Below are positions 8,150 to 16,674 of a DNA stretch of 48,501 nucleotides, in pieces. Location of the stretch: positions 1-48,501 of the forward strand of contig CASDZP010000008.1 of assembly GCA_949285535.1 (NCBI GenBank), read 5' to 3'. Position numbers and translations under genes: made by a program. This stretch comes from an uncultured Alistipes sp. GTDB taxonomy: Bacteria > Bacteroidota > Bacteroidia > Bacteroidales > Rikenellaceae. A model generated the notes under the pieces. It saw nothing but the letters and a program-made list of their open reading frames with translations, did no database searches and was not told where the DNA came from. Positions within the stretch are counted from its first letter, which is position 1, and the number at the start of each line of letters is the position of its first letter.

Positions 8150-9094
8150 TTAGTTGACGCTTATCCTTATTGAGACACGTGTTCCCTCGCCTTTTTTACT
8201 ATCAATGTTCATGTCTCCTTTCAGAGAGCTTATCCTCGAATTGATATTTGAGAGACCCATGCCGTTTGTCTTGTCGTCTTTTTCGGGGTCGAAACCACAA
8301 CCGTTGTCTTCAACAACAAGACTTATATGCTCTTTGTCTTCGAGTTGTAGTTTTATGTTGATAACCGAAGGGTCGGCGTGTTTTATCGCGTTGTTTACAA
8401 GCTCGCATATCACACGATAGAGTATTGCTTCGATGTTCGAACTGAAACGCTGTCCTTTGAGGTTTGTCTCGAAGTTTATTTTCAGATAGTCGGGCAGTGT
8501 CAGTTTGTTGATAAAGTTAGTCACGGCACGCGCCACACCGAAGTTGTTGAGAATATGCGGACTGATGTTGTTCGATATCTCTTTCAGGCTCTTTATCGCC
8601 TCCTCAATGGCATAATCGGCATTCTTTATAATCTCTTTTTTAGAGTCGTCGAGTTCCATTTTCGAGAGAGCCGATACAGAGAGTTTTACAGAGGAGAGCA
8701 ACGGACCAAGACCGTCGTGCAGGTCCTTTGAGAATCGTATTCTCTCTTTCTCTTCGGTACTTATTATCGTGTTGAGTATCCTTTTCTCGGTCAGTCTGCG
8801 GTTGGCGTCCATTTTTGCGATATAGTATATCAGCTTGCGCACATAGAATATCGCCACCACAAAACAGAGCGATGTAACCAGTCCGACCCATACGGAAAGA
8901 TCCTGAGGCAGGACAATATCTGTTCCGACAAGGGTTATGAACTCAAACACCATGCGCAACAACATCAGTGTCAAGGCTATCGCGAAAAGTATCCATGACG
9001 AGTTGAACTTGGTCACTTTGGTCATTTTGATAGCCATTCCGACAGCCAATATCTGAAGCAGGGCTGTTATAACTATAAGTATTTTCAGTACCAT
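8150..9094 (-). CDS. Membrane sensor histidine kinase, NarX/DesK type
   Basis: 314 aa. Three hydrophobic segments lie near residues 3-22, 33-57 and 67-91, followed by a short linker. The HisKA_3 dimerisation helix carries phospho-acceptor His126 (KDLHDGLGPLL). The HATPase_c domain shows the N box ELVNNAIKHA, DNGCGFDP and NGMGLSNINSR. There is no periplasmic sensory domain, so the membrane segments probably sense the signal, as in DesK. The cognate regulator lies 11 nt downstream. A TACCTTTA at 9118-9125 on the minus strand is a weak -7 box. Confidence 0.94.
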   Translation of the reverse strand: MVLKILIVITALLQILAVGMAIKMTKVTKFNSSWILFAIALTLMLLRMVFEFITLVGTDIVLPQDLSVWVGLVTSLCFVVAIFYVRKLIYYIAKMDANRRLTEKRILNTIISTEEKERIRFSKDLHDGLGPLLSSVKLSVSALSKMELDDSKKEIIKNADYAIEEAIKSLKEISNNISPHILNNFGVARAVTNFINKLTLPDYLKINFETNLKGQRFSSNIEAILYRVICELVNNAIKHADPSVINIKLQLEDKEHISLVVEDNGCGFDPEKDDKTNGMGLSNINSRISSLKGDMNIDSKKGEGTRVSIRISVN

Positions 9095-9227
9095 GACAAA
9101 ATGTTTCTTAATCGCTCTAAAGGTACTGTTTTTTTAGGTCAACGAAAAATTATAACAAACAATTTTAACTGAAATCATATTTTTCAGATGAACTTACAAC
9201 ATTTTACATAATCTTTCCGTATCTCTT

Positions 9228-9258
9228 TTTGAAGTTTTACGCTTACTTCTTAACTTTG
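9228..9258 (+). promoter_or_regulatory. Promoter of M24 peptidase gene
   Basis: TTTG at 9228-9231 and TAACTTTG at 9251-9258 are separated by exactly 19 nt, a perfect match to the Bacteroidetes consensus. The start codon at 9279 is 20 nt past the -7 box. Confidence 0.8.
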
Positions 9259-9278
9259 AAGAAATTTGATTTTTCATC

Positions 9279-10445
9279 ATGATGACAGCAGAGGAAAATT
9301 TTTCATTACAACGCCGTCGGTTTGTCGAGGCTATGGTTCGTAACGGAGTGGACGCCGCTCTGGTCACATCATTGGTTAACCTCTATTATTTTACAGGAGA
9401 GGTCTTTTCGGGATACTTATATATCACCTCGTCCGGGGATTTTTATCGTTTTCTGAAACGCGATTCGGTGGATAAAAAAGATTATGATTTCACCATAAGA
9501 AAACCTGAGCAGATACCTGATATATTGAAAGAGGAGGGACTCGAAGAGGCTTCCGTGCTTATGCTTGAGTTCGGAGAGATGAGCCATTCCGATTATGTAC
9601 GTCTTGAAAAGGTCTTTTCTGCCGACAAAATAGTCGATTCGACACCTTTATTGCGTTCATTGCGAAGCATAAAAAGCCCGTGGGAGATAGAGCAGATAAA
9701 AAAATCGGCTTTCATGCAGGCGGAGATATGTTCGCTTGTGCCTGAGATATATAAAAAGGGTATGACCGACATCGAATTGCAGTCCGAGATAGAGATGGCG
9801 ATGCGTAAGAGAGGGTCGATAGGGTGTTTCAGGGCTTTCGGCTCTTTTATGGAGATACATATGGGCAGTCTTTTGGCGGGAGACAACGCCGCCGCACCAT
9901 CACCGTACGATTTCGCCCTCGGGGGTAGGGGAGTGCACCCCGCAATGCCACTTGGCGCTTGCGGAATGAAACTCGAAGAGGGTATGGCTGTAATGGTCGA
10001 TATGGCGGGTAACTATACAGCCTATATGTCCGACATGACCCGTACTTTTTCTGTTGGAAAACTTACCGAAAAAGCGTATAAGGCACATTCCGTTTCGGTT
10101 GAGATAGGTTTGGCGATGATGGATTCCGCAAAACCCGGAACACCGTGTTCGGATATATATAAAAACGCCCTTTCAATAGTAGAAAAAGAGGGTCTTACGG
10201 ATTGTTTTATGGGTAAAAATTTGCAGGCGGGCTTTGTTGGCCACGGGGTAGGTTTGCAGATTAATGAATTGCCCGTGCTTGCTTCACGCTCGTCGGAAGT
10301 GCTTATGGAGGGTATGACATTCGCTTTTGAACCTAAATTCGTGATAGACGGAGTAGGTGCGGTCGGTGTCGAGAATACTTTTGTCGTTACCGAAGAAAAT
10401 GTCGAGAAGATAACGGTATATCCAGAAGGTATTATAGCTCTTTAG
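9279..10445 (+). CDS. M24 family Xaa-Pro peptidase
   Basis: 388 aa. The N-terminal creatinase-like domain covers about 1-130. The C-terminal pita-bread domain carries all five metal ligands: Asp241 and Asp252 (VDMAGNYTAYMSDMTRTF), His322 (GHGVGLQINELP), Glu351 (AFEPKF) and Glu365 (GVENTF). It should therefore be an active dinuclear metallopeptidase releasing residues next to proline. There is no signal peptide, so it is cytoplasmic. Two adjacent ATGs (9279 and 9282) make the first residue uncertain by one. It ends at a bidirectional terminator shared with ribH. Confidence 0.93.
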   Translation: MMTAEENFSLQRRRFVEAMVRNGVDAALVTSLVNLYYFTGEVFSGYLYITSSGDFYRFLKRDSVDKKDYDFTIRKPEQIPDILKEEGLEEASVLMLEFGEMSHSDYVRLEKVFSADKIVDSTPLLRSLRSIKSPWEIEQIKKSAFMQAEICSLVPEIYKKGMTDIELQSEIEMAMRKRGSIGCFRAFGSFMEIHMGSLLAGDNAAAPSPYDFALGGRGVHPAMPLGACGMKLEEGMAVMVDMAGNYTAYMSDMTRTFSVGKLTEKAYKAHSVSVEIGLAMMDSAKPGTPCSDIYKNALSIVEKEGLTDCFMGKNLQAGFVGHGVGLQINELPVLASRSSEVLMEGMTFAFEPKFVIDGVGAVGVENTFVVTEENVEKITVYPEGIIAL

Positions 10446-10482
10446 AGATATTGAATACAAGAATCCGACAACATGTTTTTAT

Positions 10483-10518
10483 AAAAAAGCTCCGACATAA
10501 ATTTGTCGGAGCTTTTTT
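10483..10518. terminator. Bidirectional terminator between M24 gene and ribH
   Basis: AAAAAAGCTCCGACA and its exact complement form a 15-bp stem with a 6-nt loop, A-rich on the left and T-rich on the right. It separates two convergent genes and can end transcription from both sides. Confidence 0.9.
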
Positions 10519-10520
10519 AT

Positions 10521-11015
10521 TTAGTTTTCTGAGAGTTCGTTTTTCAGGGCGACCATCTTTATTGCCGTTGCTGCCGCCTCTTCGCCTTTGTTTCCGTGTT
10601 TTCCGCCTGCACGGTCTTCCGCCTGCTGGAGGTTGTCTGTGGTAAGAACACCGAATATCACGGGTGTGTTATATTCGAGAGCCACATGGTTGAGACCCTG
10701 CGATACACCGTGGCATATGAAATCGAAGTGTCTTGTTTCGCCCTGTATCACGCATCCGAGAGCGATTACCGCGTCAACATCGGTGTTTTCGCAAAGGAGT
10801 TGTGAACCGAGAGTGAGTTCGAATGTTCCGGGGACATGTTTTATCATGATGTCCTCTTCTTTGCAACCCTGTTTTTTGAGTAGTGATACGGCTCCTTCGA
10901 GGAGTTTTCCTGTTATTGCGCTGTTCCATTCAGCCACCACGATACCGAAACTCATACCTTCGGCTGAATGCACTGGTGATTCGAATACCGACAAATTTTT
11001 AAGAGAAGATGCCAT
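10521..11015 (-). CDS. ribH: 6,7-dimethyl-8-ribityllumazine synthase
   Basis: 164 aa, the normal length for lumazine synthase, which joins the RibD-derived pyrimidine and dihydroxybutanone phosphate in riboflavin synthesis. Motifs are the N-terminal GIVVAEWNSAIT, VPGTFELTLGSQLL, ALGCVIQGETRHFDFICHGVSQGL with its catalytic His, and PVIFGVLTTDNLQQAEDRAGGKHGNKGEEAA. ribH next to a TPR gene and recF is a common Bacteroidetes order. The other riboflavin gene of the window, ribD, is 34 kb away. Confidence 0.97.
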   Translation of the reverse strand: MASSLKNLSVFESPVHSAEGMSFGIVVAEWNSAITGKLLEGAVSLLKKQGCKEEDIMIKHVPGTFELTLGSQLLCENTDVDAVIALGCVIQGETRHFDFICHGVSQGLNHVALEYNTPVIFGVLTTDNLQQAEDRAGGKHGNKGEEAAATAIKMVALKNELSEN

Positions 11016-11052
11016 TATTATATCTTTTTATTGTTTTCTTTTTTTACCGACA

Positions 11053-11084
11053 CAAATGTAATAAAATCATCATACAGAGACAAA
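11053..11084 (-). promoter_or_regulatory. Promoter of ribH
   Basis: TTTG (11081-11084) and TACATTTG (11053-11060) on the minus strand are spaced by 20 nt. The start codon lies at 11015. No room for an FMN riboswitch is seen in the short leader. Confidence 0.75.
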
Positions 11085-11119
11085 TTTTGCTGTTTCAGTA
11101 GAGCAGGGTATTGCCTTAT

Positions 11120-11258
11120 TTAGAGCTAATAAACGCTACGATACCGACTTCCTGAAAGATAATGAACCAACTGAATATGACATGGTCAAAAGGGGCTGTG
11201 CCCCCTCGTTTTGGTTACTTTGTCGAGGGACAAAGTAACGCCGTCGGCAGACCCGTCA
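11120..11258 (+). repeat. Dispersed element E, copy 2
   Basis: The conserved core begins GATACCGACTTC at 11140; weak similarity to other copies extends about 20 nt further upstream. The GGGGC/GCCCC hairpin is followed by a perfect 26-nt palindrome at 11214-11239. The tail is the short form: GCC, GTCGGCAGACCC, GTCAGAGAC. It abuts foldback 2. Confidence 0.93.
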
Positions 11259-11373
11259 GAGACAAGAGCTCAACACACCAGCCGTCCCTTTCTCTTTTTT
11301 ATGGGTCTTGAATGTTTTATTCAAGACCCATAAAAAAGAGAAAGGGACAGCTGGTGTGCCGACCCCTTGTCTC
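11259..11373. repeat. Foldback inverted duplication 2, downstream of TPR gene
   Basis: Arms 11259-11313 and 11319-11373 are both 55 nt, with a 5-nt loop and five mismatches and no gaps by eye. The inner part, GGGTCTTGAAT with T- and A-runs, looks like the natural terminator of the minus-strand TPR gene that stops at 11397. The outer end of the presumed original arm reads CGGAGAC on the complement, resembling the last tail module of element E. Confidence 0.92.
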
Positions 11374-11396
11374 CGTTTATAAAAAACTCAAATAAA

Positions 11397-12104
11397 TTAC
11401 TTTTCTATCTGTGCGATGTACTTATCTATATCTCTGCCTTCGAGAGAAGCGGGATAGTTGTTCTTTATCTCGGTGTAGGCTTTTATCGCTTTGTCTTTTT
11501 TACCGAGCTTTTCATATACCATACCTGCCTTTTTGAGATAAGTGGGAGTTGTCAGTATGTTATCAGACTCTTTTATCGCCTTTTCATACATCTCCACGGC
11601 TTTTTCGTAGTTACCTTTCTGCGAGTAAGCGTCACCGATAAGACCTTTGTTCTGCGCGTTTATGAGTTCTGCCGCTATTCCGTCAACATTCTTGTACATG
11701 TTGAGATATTCGATAGCCTTATCCCAGTCACCCAATTTCATGTAGCAGATACCAGCATAGTGTTTCGAGGTGTTGCCTACCTCTGTGTTACCGAATTGCT
11801 CTATTATAGAGAGGAAACCCTCGATTTCCGCGTTGCCGTTGAGAGCCACTTCAAAAGAGTCGGCGTTGAACATCATCTGTGCGGGGTAAACAGCGGCTGT
11901 GGCGCGTTCGTTTCGAGGCGCTTCGATGAGATATTTGTAACCGAAGAAACCTCCGACCACCAAAACTACCACTATGAGCGCGACGAGCAGTTTTTTACCG
12001 TTCTTCATAAGGAAAAACTCGGTTGTGTCGAGCGCGTTCTCAATCACAAGTTCGGGATCTTCGTGTCTTTTATTTTCCATATTCTTATTCTTGTTTTCTT
12101 TCAA
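11397..12104 (-). CDS. TPR-repeat membrane protein
   Basis: 235 aa. A charged N-terminus of about 35 residues precedes one membrane span (LLVALIVVVLVVGGFFGYKYL, about 39-59). The rest is periplasmic. Tetratricopeptide repeats are visible, for example CYMKLGDWDKAIEYLNMYKN, GDAYSQKGNYEKAVEMYEKAI and MVYEKLGKKDKAIKAYTEI. The architecture is like the YfgM protein family. Substrate or partner is unknown; TPRs imply a protein-binding scaffold. A -7 box TATTTTTG at 12142-12149 on the minus strand fits its promoter. It is divergent from recF. Confidence 0.88.
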   Translation of the reverse strand: MKENKNKNMENKRHEDPELVIENALDTTEFFLMKNGKKLLVALIVVVLVVGGFFGYKYLIEAPRNERATAAVYPAQMMFNADSFEVALNGNAEIEGFLSIIEQFGNTEVGNTSKHYAGICYMKLGDWDKAIEYLNMYKNVDGIAAELINAQNKGLIGDAYSQKGNYEKAVEMYEKAIKESDNILTTPTYLKKAGMVYEKLGKKDKAIKAYTEIKNNYPASLEGRDIDKYIAQIEK

Positions 12105-12221
12105 TCAGAGTATGAATAAAACCTTATCGGACTTAATTTTGCAAAAATAACTCTTTTTTCACCAAATTAAAACTTTTCACCGATTTTTATTTTAAATTTG
12201 CCTTACGAACATTATGCGCAA

Positions 12222-13322
12222 ATGTATCTAAAAGAGCTTAATTTACTGAATTTCAAAAATTTGGATTCATCGTTATTTCGATTTTCACCCAATCTGAACT
12301 GTTTTTCAGGACCTAACGGTGCGGGTAAAACGAATGTGCTCGATGCAATCTATTACCTCTCCGTCGGCAAGAGCGCATTCTCTCTTACCGACCGCCAGTG
12401 TGTGCGTCACGGTGAGGATTTCTTTATGATAGACGCCTCTTTCGACATCTCGACAAAGGGGTTGGAACACCTCGTATGCTCTTTTTCTAAAGATAAAGGC
12501 AAGGTTATAAAACGTAACGACAAGGAGTATAAACGCCTCTCCGAACATATAGGTCTGTTGCCTCTTGTAATGGTCTCACCATCGGATGTCTATCTTATAA
12601 ACGAGGCGGCGGACGAGAGACGACGTTATCTCAACCACTTCATGTCATTGACAGACAGTGAATTTCTGCATCTTCTTGTAAGGTATAACGCTGTCTTGAC
12701 CCAGCGAAACAAGATGCTGAAGAGTGCGAACGTCATGGGCGGCGACCTGTTGGATGTTTTCGACATGCAGCTTTCGGACTTGGCGTCTCAGATATTCAAC
12801 AAGCGTCTTGCCGCCATATCCGACCTTGCTCCTGTGGTCTCGCATTATTACCGACTTATATCCGATGACAGCGAAAAGGTGGAGTTGAGTTATAAAAGTG
12901 AACTTCTATCAGGTGAGAAACTTTATGACATACTGAAAAGAGGTCTCTCTCGTGACATGGCTTTGGGTTATACCTCTTTCGGTGTTCACAGAGACGACCT
13001 TATAATGAAGATAGGCGGTTATCCTATACGTAAATACGGTTCGCAGGGACAGCAAAAGTTGTTTATCATATCTTTAAAGCTCGCGCAGTACGAACTTATA
13101 TATCGTCAGAAAGGTTTTAAGCCCATACTATTATTAGACGATATTTTCGACAAGCTCGACGGCGACAGGGTAAAGAATCTGGTTACTCTTGTATCCGAAC
13201 ATAAATTCGGTCAGATATTCATCACCGACAGCAATAAAGTCAGACTCGACGGCATGTTGGATGAAATTACAGATGAACGTAAATTGTTTTCCGTTGAGAG
13301 TGGAGTAGTGGCGGAGGTTTAA
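12222..13322 (+). CDS. recF: DNA replication and repair protein RecF
   Basis: 366 aa from this start. SMC-like ATPase that loads RecA at gaps. It has Walker A GPNGAGKTNVLDAIYYLS near the N-terminus. Near the C-terminus are the SQGQQKL signature and Walker B LLLDDIFDKLD. An in-frame TTG at 12198 would add eight residues, but a -7-like TAAATTTG covers 12193-12200, so transcription should start after it. MYLKELNLLNFKNL is also the usual Bacteroidetes start. The DUF721 gene follows, as in many relatives. Confidence 0.95.
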   Translation: MYLKELNLLNFKNLDSSLFRFSPNLNCFSGPNGAGKTNVLDAIYYLSVGKSAFSLTDRQCVRHGEDFFMIDASFDISTKGLEHLVCSFSKDKGKVIKRNDKEYKRLSEHIGLLPLVMVSPSDVYLINEAADERRRYLNHFMSLTDSEFLHLLVRYNAVLTQRNKMLKSANVMGGDLLDVFDMQLSDLASQIFNKRLAAISDLAPVVSHYYRLISDDSEKVELSYKSELLSGEKLYDILKRGLSRDMALGYTSFGVHRDDLIMKIGGYPIRKYGSQGQQKLFIISLKLAQYELIYRQKGFKPILLLDDIFDKLDGDRVKNLVTLVSEHKFGQIFITDSNKVRLDGMLDEITDERKLFSVESGVVAEV

Positions 13323-13406
13323 AAAATCATCTGTTTTTTATAAAAAACTTTGCTTGTTACTCCAAAAAATAACAATTCTGAGAATCGCATATTTGAAAGC
13401 GTTATC

Positions 13407-13706
13407 ATGAAGCACACAGAACCCACGATTTTAAAAACACTTTTAAAAACTCTAATTTCCGATAAAAATAATTTTTCAAAGGGGTTATTAGAGGGAAAAG
13501 TATTGAATTCATGGAGAGAAGTTGTCGGGGATTATCTTGCTAACTCGACATCGAAACTTACTCTTCGTGACGGTGTGATTCATGTGTCATTTTCGTCAGC
13601 CGCAGCAGCGGATGATTTCTTTAGAAAAAAAGTGAAAATAATAAACAATTTGAATGCGATAGCAGGTGAAAGGGTAGTGCGGTTTATACATGTGACCCTT
13701 GGTTAA
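13407..13706 (+). CDS. DUF721 domain protein
   Basis: 99 aa from the ATG at 13407. An upstream TTG start at 13350 is possible but adds an atypical Asn-rich stretch. The core NSWREVVGDYLANSTSKLTLRDGVIHVSF and the C-terminal AADDFFRKKVKIINNLNA are typical of DUF721 (DciA-like KH fold). DciA proteins load the replicative helicase in many bacteria, but the short Bacteroidetes forms are uncharacterised. It follows recF by 84 nt on the same strand. Two parS-like sites begin just past its stop. Confidence 0.85.
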   Translation: MKHTEPTILKTLLKTLISDKNNFSKGLLEGKVLNSWREVVGDYLANSTSKLTLRDGVIHVSFSSAAAADDFFRKKVKIINNLNAIAGERVVRFIHVTLG

Positions 13707-13707
13707 T

Positions 13708-13723
13708 TGTTCCACGTGAAACA
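13708..13723 (+). promoter_or_regulatory. parS-like site 1
   Basis: TGTTCCACGTGAAACA matches the 16-bp ParB binding site of Bacillus-type parS exactly. It begins 2 nt after the DUF721 stop. A matching inverted copy lies 97 nt downstream. Confidence 0.85.
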
Positions 13724-13819
13724 AATTTTGATTACTATTGTAATTGTTTTTGTTTTTTATTTCTTGAGGATAAATTCCCTTCTTATTTTTTGTTTTAATT
13801 ATTTTACAATTGTGTAAAT

Positions 13820-13835
13820 TGTTTCACGTGGAACA
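13820..13835 (-). promoter_or_regulatory. parS-like site 2
   Basis: TGTTTCACGTGGAACA is the exact reverse complement of site 1. The pair sits in an AT-rich gap between recF-DUF721 and mnmG. Site 1 and site 2 with their AATT-rich flanks could also pair as a hairpin, but the exact parS match favours ParB binding. Confidence 0.85.
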
Positions 13836-13908
13836 ATTGTAAAGTATAAAGTTGTTGTTTTGGTTTTTTTTGATAACAGGTTAGTTAGTATACCACGTTG
13901 TTTATTTT

Positions 13909-13962
13909 ACTTACTTACTTACTTACTTGCCTACTTACTTATCTACTTGTCCACTTGCTTGC
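13909..13962 (+). repeat. Degenerate ACTT tetranucleotide tract
   Basis: About 13 ACTT-like units, the first five perfect and the rest drifting (CTTG, TCTA, CCAC). It is part of the gap of about 400 nt from 13836 to 14172, which is T-rich and holds no convincing gene. A hydrophobic reading frame across it is a product of the repeat. Confidence 0.8.
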
Positions 13963-14172
13963 TTTTTTTATGTTTGTTCGCTTGTTTACTTTTATTTATT
14001 TGTTTTAAGATTTTGGGAGTGGAAATTAATATAGGATTTTTGGTGCTTGTGATTTATGTATTATGATTTAGTATTGTTTTTATTATAATGGTGTGTTGGT
14101 TTGTTTAATCGTTTCCTGTAAGTCCTCTTTAATTTTGTAGTATTAGTATTGTTTTTGTGTTTGTATGGGTAT

Positions 14173-14205
14173 AAAAAAGACTCGACAGATAGTCGAGTCT
14201 TTTTT
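14173..14205. terminator. Terminator downstream of mnmG
   Basis: AAAAAAGACTCGAC and GTCGAGTCTTTTTT form a 14-bp perfect stem with a 5-nt loop. It lies 28 nt past the mnmG stop and can act in both directions. Confidence 0.9.
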
Positions 14206-14232
14206 GTGTATTCGTTGTTGTATCGTCTGTTT

Positions 14233-16110
14233 TTATCTTGCGAAATATACAAGCAGAATATTTACGTCAGACGGTGAAACTCCCGGTATTCTGGATGCCT
14301 GACCAAGAGTTTTGGGTCTTATCTTGCTTAATTTCTGACGTGCTTCAATGGTTATGGATTTAAGAGTATTGTAATCGAAGTCGTCTCGTATGCGTATGTT
14401 TTCGAGTCTTTCAAGTCGTTCCGCTATCAGTTTTTCCCGTTCTATGTAACCGCTGTATTTGGTGATTATACCTACTTCTTCGATTACTTCACGGTCGCAT
14501 CCGTTCTCTTCGATTACTTTTTTGAGCGCGGGAAGAGCCTCGGAAAGTGAAGACAGGTTAACCTCGGTACGTGGTGTTATGTCGATTAGTTTTCGCTTTT
14601 GAGTTATGGGTGACGAACCAATCGACTCCAAATATGGGTTGATTTCTTCGGGAGAAACGCTGTATTCCTTGATAAAAGACTCTAATTTCTCTATTTTTTT
14701 GTATTTTCTGCTTACGGCGTCCATGCGGTTCTGTGACGCGAGACCTATCTCATATCCTTTTTTTGTGAGTCTCATGTCGGCGTTGTCGCCTCGCAGAAGT
14801 ATGCGGTATTCAGCCCTACTGGTGAACATTCTGTAAGGTTCGTCCACACCTTTGGTGACCAAATCGTCTATCAGTACACCGATATATGCCTCGTTGCGCT
14901 TTAGAATCAGCGGTTCTTTGCTTTTTATCGCCAATGTGGCGTTTATACCTGCCATAAGACCCTGCGCCGCCGCTTCTTCGTAACCCGTAGTGCCGTTTAT
15001 CTGACCGGCAAAATAGAGGCCTTTTATCAGCTTTGTTTCGAGCGTGTGGTTGAGCTGTGTCGGTGGGAAATAGTCGTATTCAATGGCGTATCCGGGTCTG
15101 AAAAGCATGATGTTTTCAAAACCTTTTATCTGCGACAGAGCTTTGAACTGCACCTGCCATGGAAGAGAAGACGAGAAACCGTTAAGGTAATATTCCGTAG
15201 TCTCGGCTCCTTCCGGTTCGAGGAATAACTGATGCTGTTCCTTGTCGGCAAATGTACGCAATTTGTCCTCTATGCTGGGGCAATATCTCGGTCCGATACC
15301 AGCAATCGTTCCGTTAAAAAGTGGTGAGTCCGCAAAACCGCTTTTCAGCGTGTCGTGAACCTCTTTTGAGGTATATGCCAAATAACACGGCATTTGCTCT
15401 TTTACGGGCTCTATTTCGGGTAAAAATGAGAACTTGTCGGGGTTTTCGTCACCGTATTGCGGTGTAAGTTTTGAAAAATCTATGCTACGGGAGTCTATTC
15501 GTGCGGGTGTACCCGTCTTCATTCGTCCGACCTCGAATCCCGCTTTTGCGAGTTGCGCGCTCAGTCCGAATGACGCCATGTCGCCGAGGCGTCCGCCTCT
15601 CGCCTGAGAGCGTCCAACGTGTATCAGACCTTCGAGAAATGTGCCCGCCGTGAGTATTACCGCCGCCGCCTCGAAAGTCATGCCTATTTGTGTCCTGACA
15701 CCCGTCACTCTGTCGCCGTTTTCGTCGAAAATCATCTCCGTGACGTTATCCTGCCATATGGAGAGGTTTTCAGTACGTTCGAGCTCTCGTCTCCATAGGC
15801 GTGAGAAAAGCTCCTTGTCGCATTGCGCCCTCGGACTCCACATGGCGGCGCCTTTTGACCTGTTGAGCATACGGAACTGTATTGTCGATTTGTCCGTAAT
15901 TATGCCCATCATGCCGCCTAAAGCATCTATCTCTCTGACTATCTGTCCTTTGGCTACACCTCCGACGGCGGGATTGCATGACATGTTGGCGAACTTTGTC
16001 ATGTCCATGGTGATAATCAACGTTTTAGCTCCCATTGTCGCGGCGGCTCTGGCTGCCTCACAACCGGCGTGTCCTCCGCCTACGACTATTATGTCGAACT
16101 GAGTGGTCAT
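14233..16110 (-). CDS. mnmG: tRNA uridine-5-carboxymethylaminomethyl modification enzyme
   Basis: 625 aa, full length. FAD-dependent partner of MnmE that modifies the wobble uridine of several tRNAs. The N-terminal Rossmann site is VVGGGHAGCEAARAAA. Further GidA signatures are SCNPAVGGVAKGQIVREIDALGG, the Cys in NGFSSSLPWQVQ-type segments, GQINGTTGYEEAAAQGLMAGINA, and the C-terminal helical domain ending in SRIPGVSPSDVNILLVYF. It is the last gene of a run ppi-pheS-envC-ybeY-mnmG and ends at a strong terminator. mnmE is not in the window. Confidence 0.98.
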   Translation of the reverse strand: MTTQFDIIVVGGGHAGCEAARAAATMGAKTLIITMDMTKFANMSCNPAVGGVAKGQIVREIDALGGMMGIITDKSTIQFRMLNRSKGAAMWSPRAQCDKELFSRLWRRELERTENLSIWQDNVTEMIFDENGDRVTGVRTQIGMTFEAAAVILTAGTFLEGLIHVGRSQARGGRLGDMASFGLSAQLAKAGFEVGRMKTGTPARIDSRSIDFSKLTPQYGDENPDKFSFLPEIEPVKEQMPCYLAYTSKEVHDTLKSGFADSPLFNGTIAGIGPRYCPSIEDKLRTFADKEQHQLFLEPEGAETTEYYLNGFSSSLPWQVQFKALSQIKGFENIMLFRPGYAIEYDYFPPTQLNHTLETKLIKGLYFAGQINGTTGYEEAAAQGLMAGINATLAIKSKEPLILKRNEAYIGVLIDDLVTKGVDEPYRMFTSRAEYRILLRGDNADMRLTKKGYEIGLASQNRMDAVSRKYKKIEKLESFIKEYSVSPEEINPYLESIGSSPITQKRKLIDITPRTEVNLSSLSEALPALKKVIEENGCDREVIEEVGIITKYSGYIEREKLIAERLERLENIRIRDDFDYNTLKSITIEARQKLSKIRPKTLGQASRIPGVSPSDVNILLVYFAR

Positions 16111-16131
16111 CGATATTGTTTTTTGTGTTTT

Positions 16132-16578
16132 TTAGGCCTTTTCAGCCATTGAATCGAGCAGAGACAGATATTCGTCCTCTTTTGCCCTCATCTGCTTCTC
16201 GTCAGCCTCATTTTTGTCTTTATAGCCCAACAAGTGAAGTACGCCGTGGACGATAACTCTCTTCAGCTCTCTGTCGAAGCCTCCGCCGAACTCCTTGCCG
16301 TTCTCCGCGACAGTATCGACACTTATCACAAGGTCGCCCGAAACAACCCTTTTTCCGCCCTTTTCGGAGCAGTCGTCAAAAGTGATGATGTCGGTGTAGT
16401 AGTTATGGTTCAGGTATTGTCTGTTGGTCTCCAAAACATATTCGTCAGAACAGAAAACGACGCTTATGTCGCCCGTTACGGCACCCTCGGTCTCGATAAC
16501 CTTTTTGAGCCATTCGGTCGTGAATCTCTTGCCTTTATAGGCGAAACCCTCTTTCTGAAAATGATAGGTGATTGCCAT
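16132..16578 (-). CDS. ybeY: Endoribonuclease YbeY
   Basis: 148 aa. Metal-dependent RNase for 16S maturation and ribosome quality control. The signature HGVLHLLGYKDK keeps two histidine ligands. The third position of the classical HGxLHLxGYDH motif is shifted, as usual in Bacteroidetes homologues, where DK follows. TDIITFD and SGDLVISVDTVAENG are also family segments. It is 21 nt upstream of mnmG, so the two are co-transcribed, a common Bacteroidetes pair. A gap of 96 nt separates it from the EnvC-like gene. Confidence 0.94.
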   Translation of the reverse strand: MAITYHFQKEGFAYKGKRFTTEWLKKVIETEGAVTGDISVVFCSDEYVLETNRQYLNHNYYTDIITFDDCSEKGGKRVVSGDLVISVDTVAENGKEFGGGFDRELKRVIVHGVLHLLGYKDKNEADEKQMRAKEDEYLSLLDSMAEKA

Positions 16579-16674
16579 GATATATGATTGTGGAATTTTA
16601 TTGTTTGCCCTAAATGAGCCGTTTGTCCGTTTATAAAATTCCCGTTGTCCGTGGTATGATAATCACCAAAAACG

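Noticed and set aside
11140..11258. Element E as a CRISPR or tandem array
   Set aside because: Copies are kilobases apart, in both orientations, without spacers or cas genes.
11367..12119. Plus-strand frame of 250 codons
   Set aside because: Antisense shadow of the TPR gene, whose repeats and membrane span are clear.
13860..14066. Hydrophobic 68-codon frame
   Set aside because: It starts at TTG, follows the ACTT repeat and T-rich drift, and has no ribosome site or homologue I know.
14061..14252. Minus-strand 63-codon frame downstream of mnmG
   Set aside because: It crosses the mnmG terminator, is Asn/Lys/Thr-rich like AT-rich noncoding DNA, and overlaps the end of mnmG.
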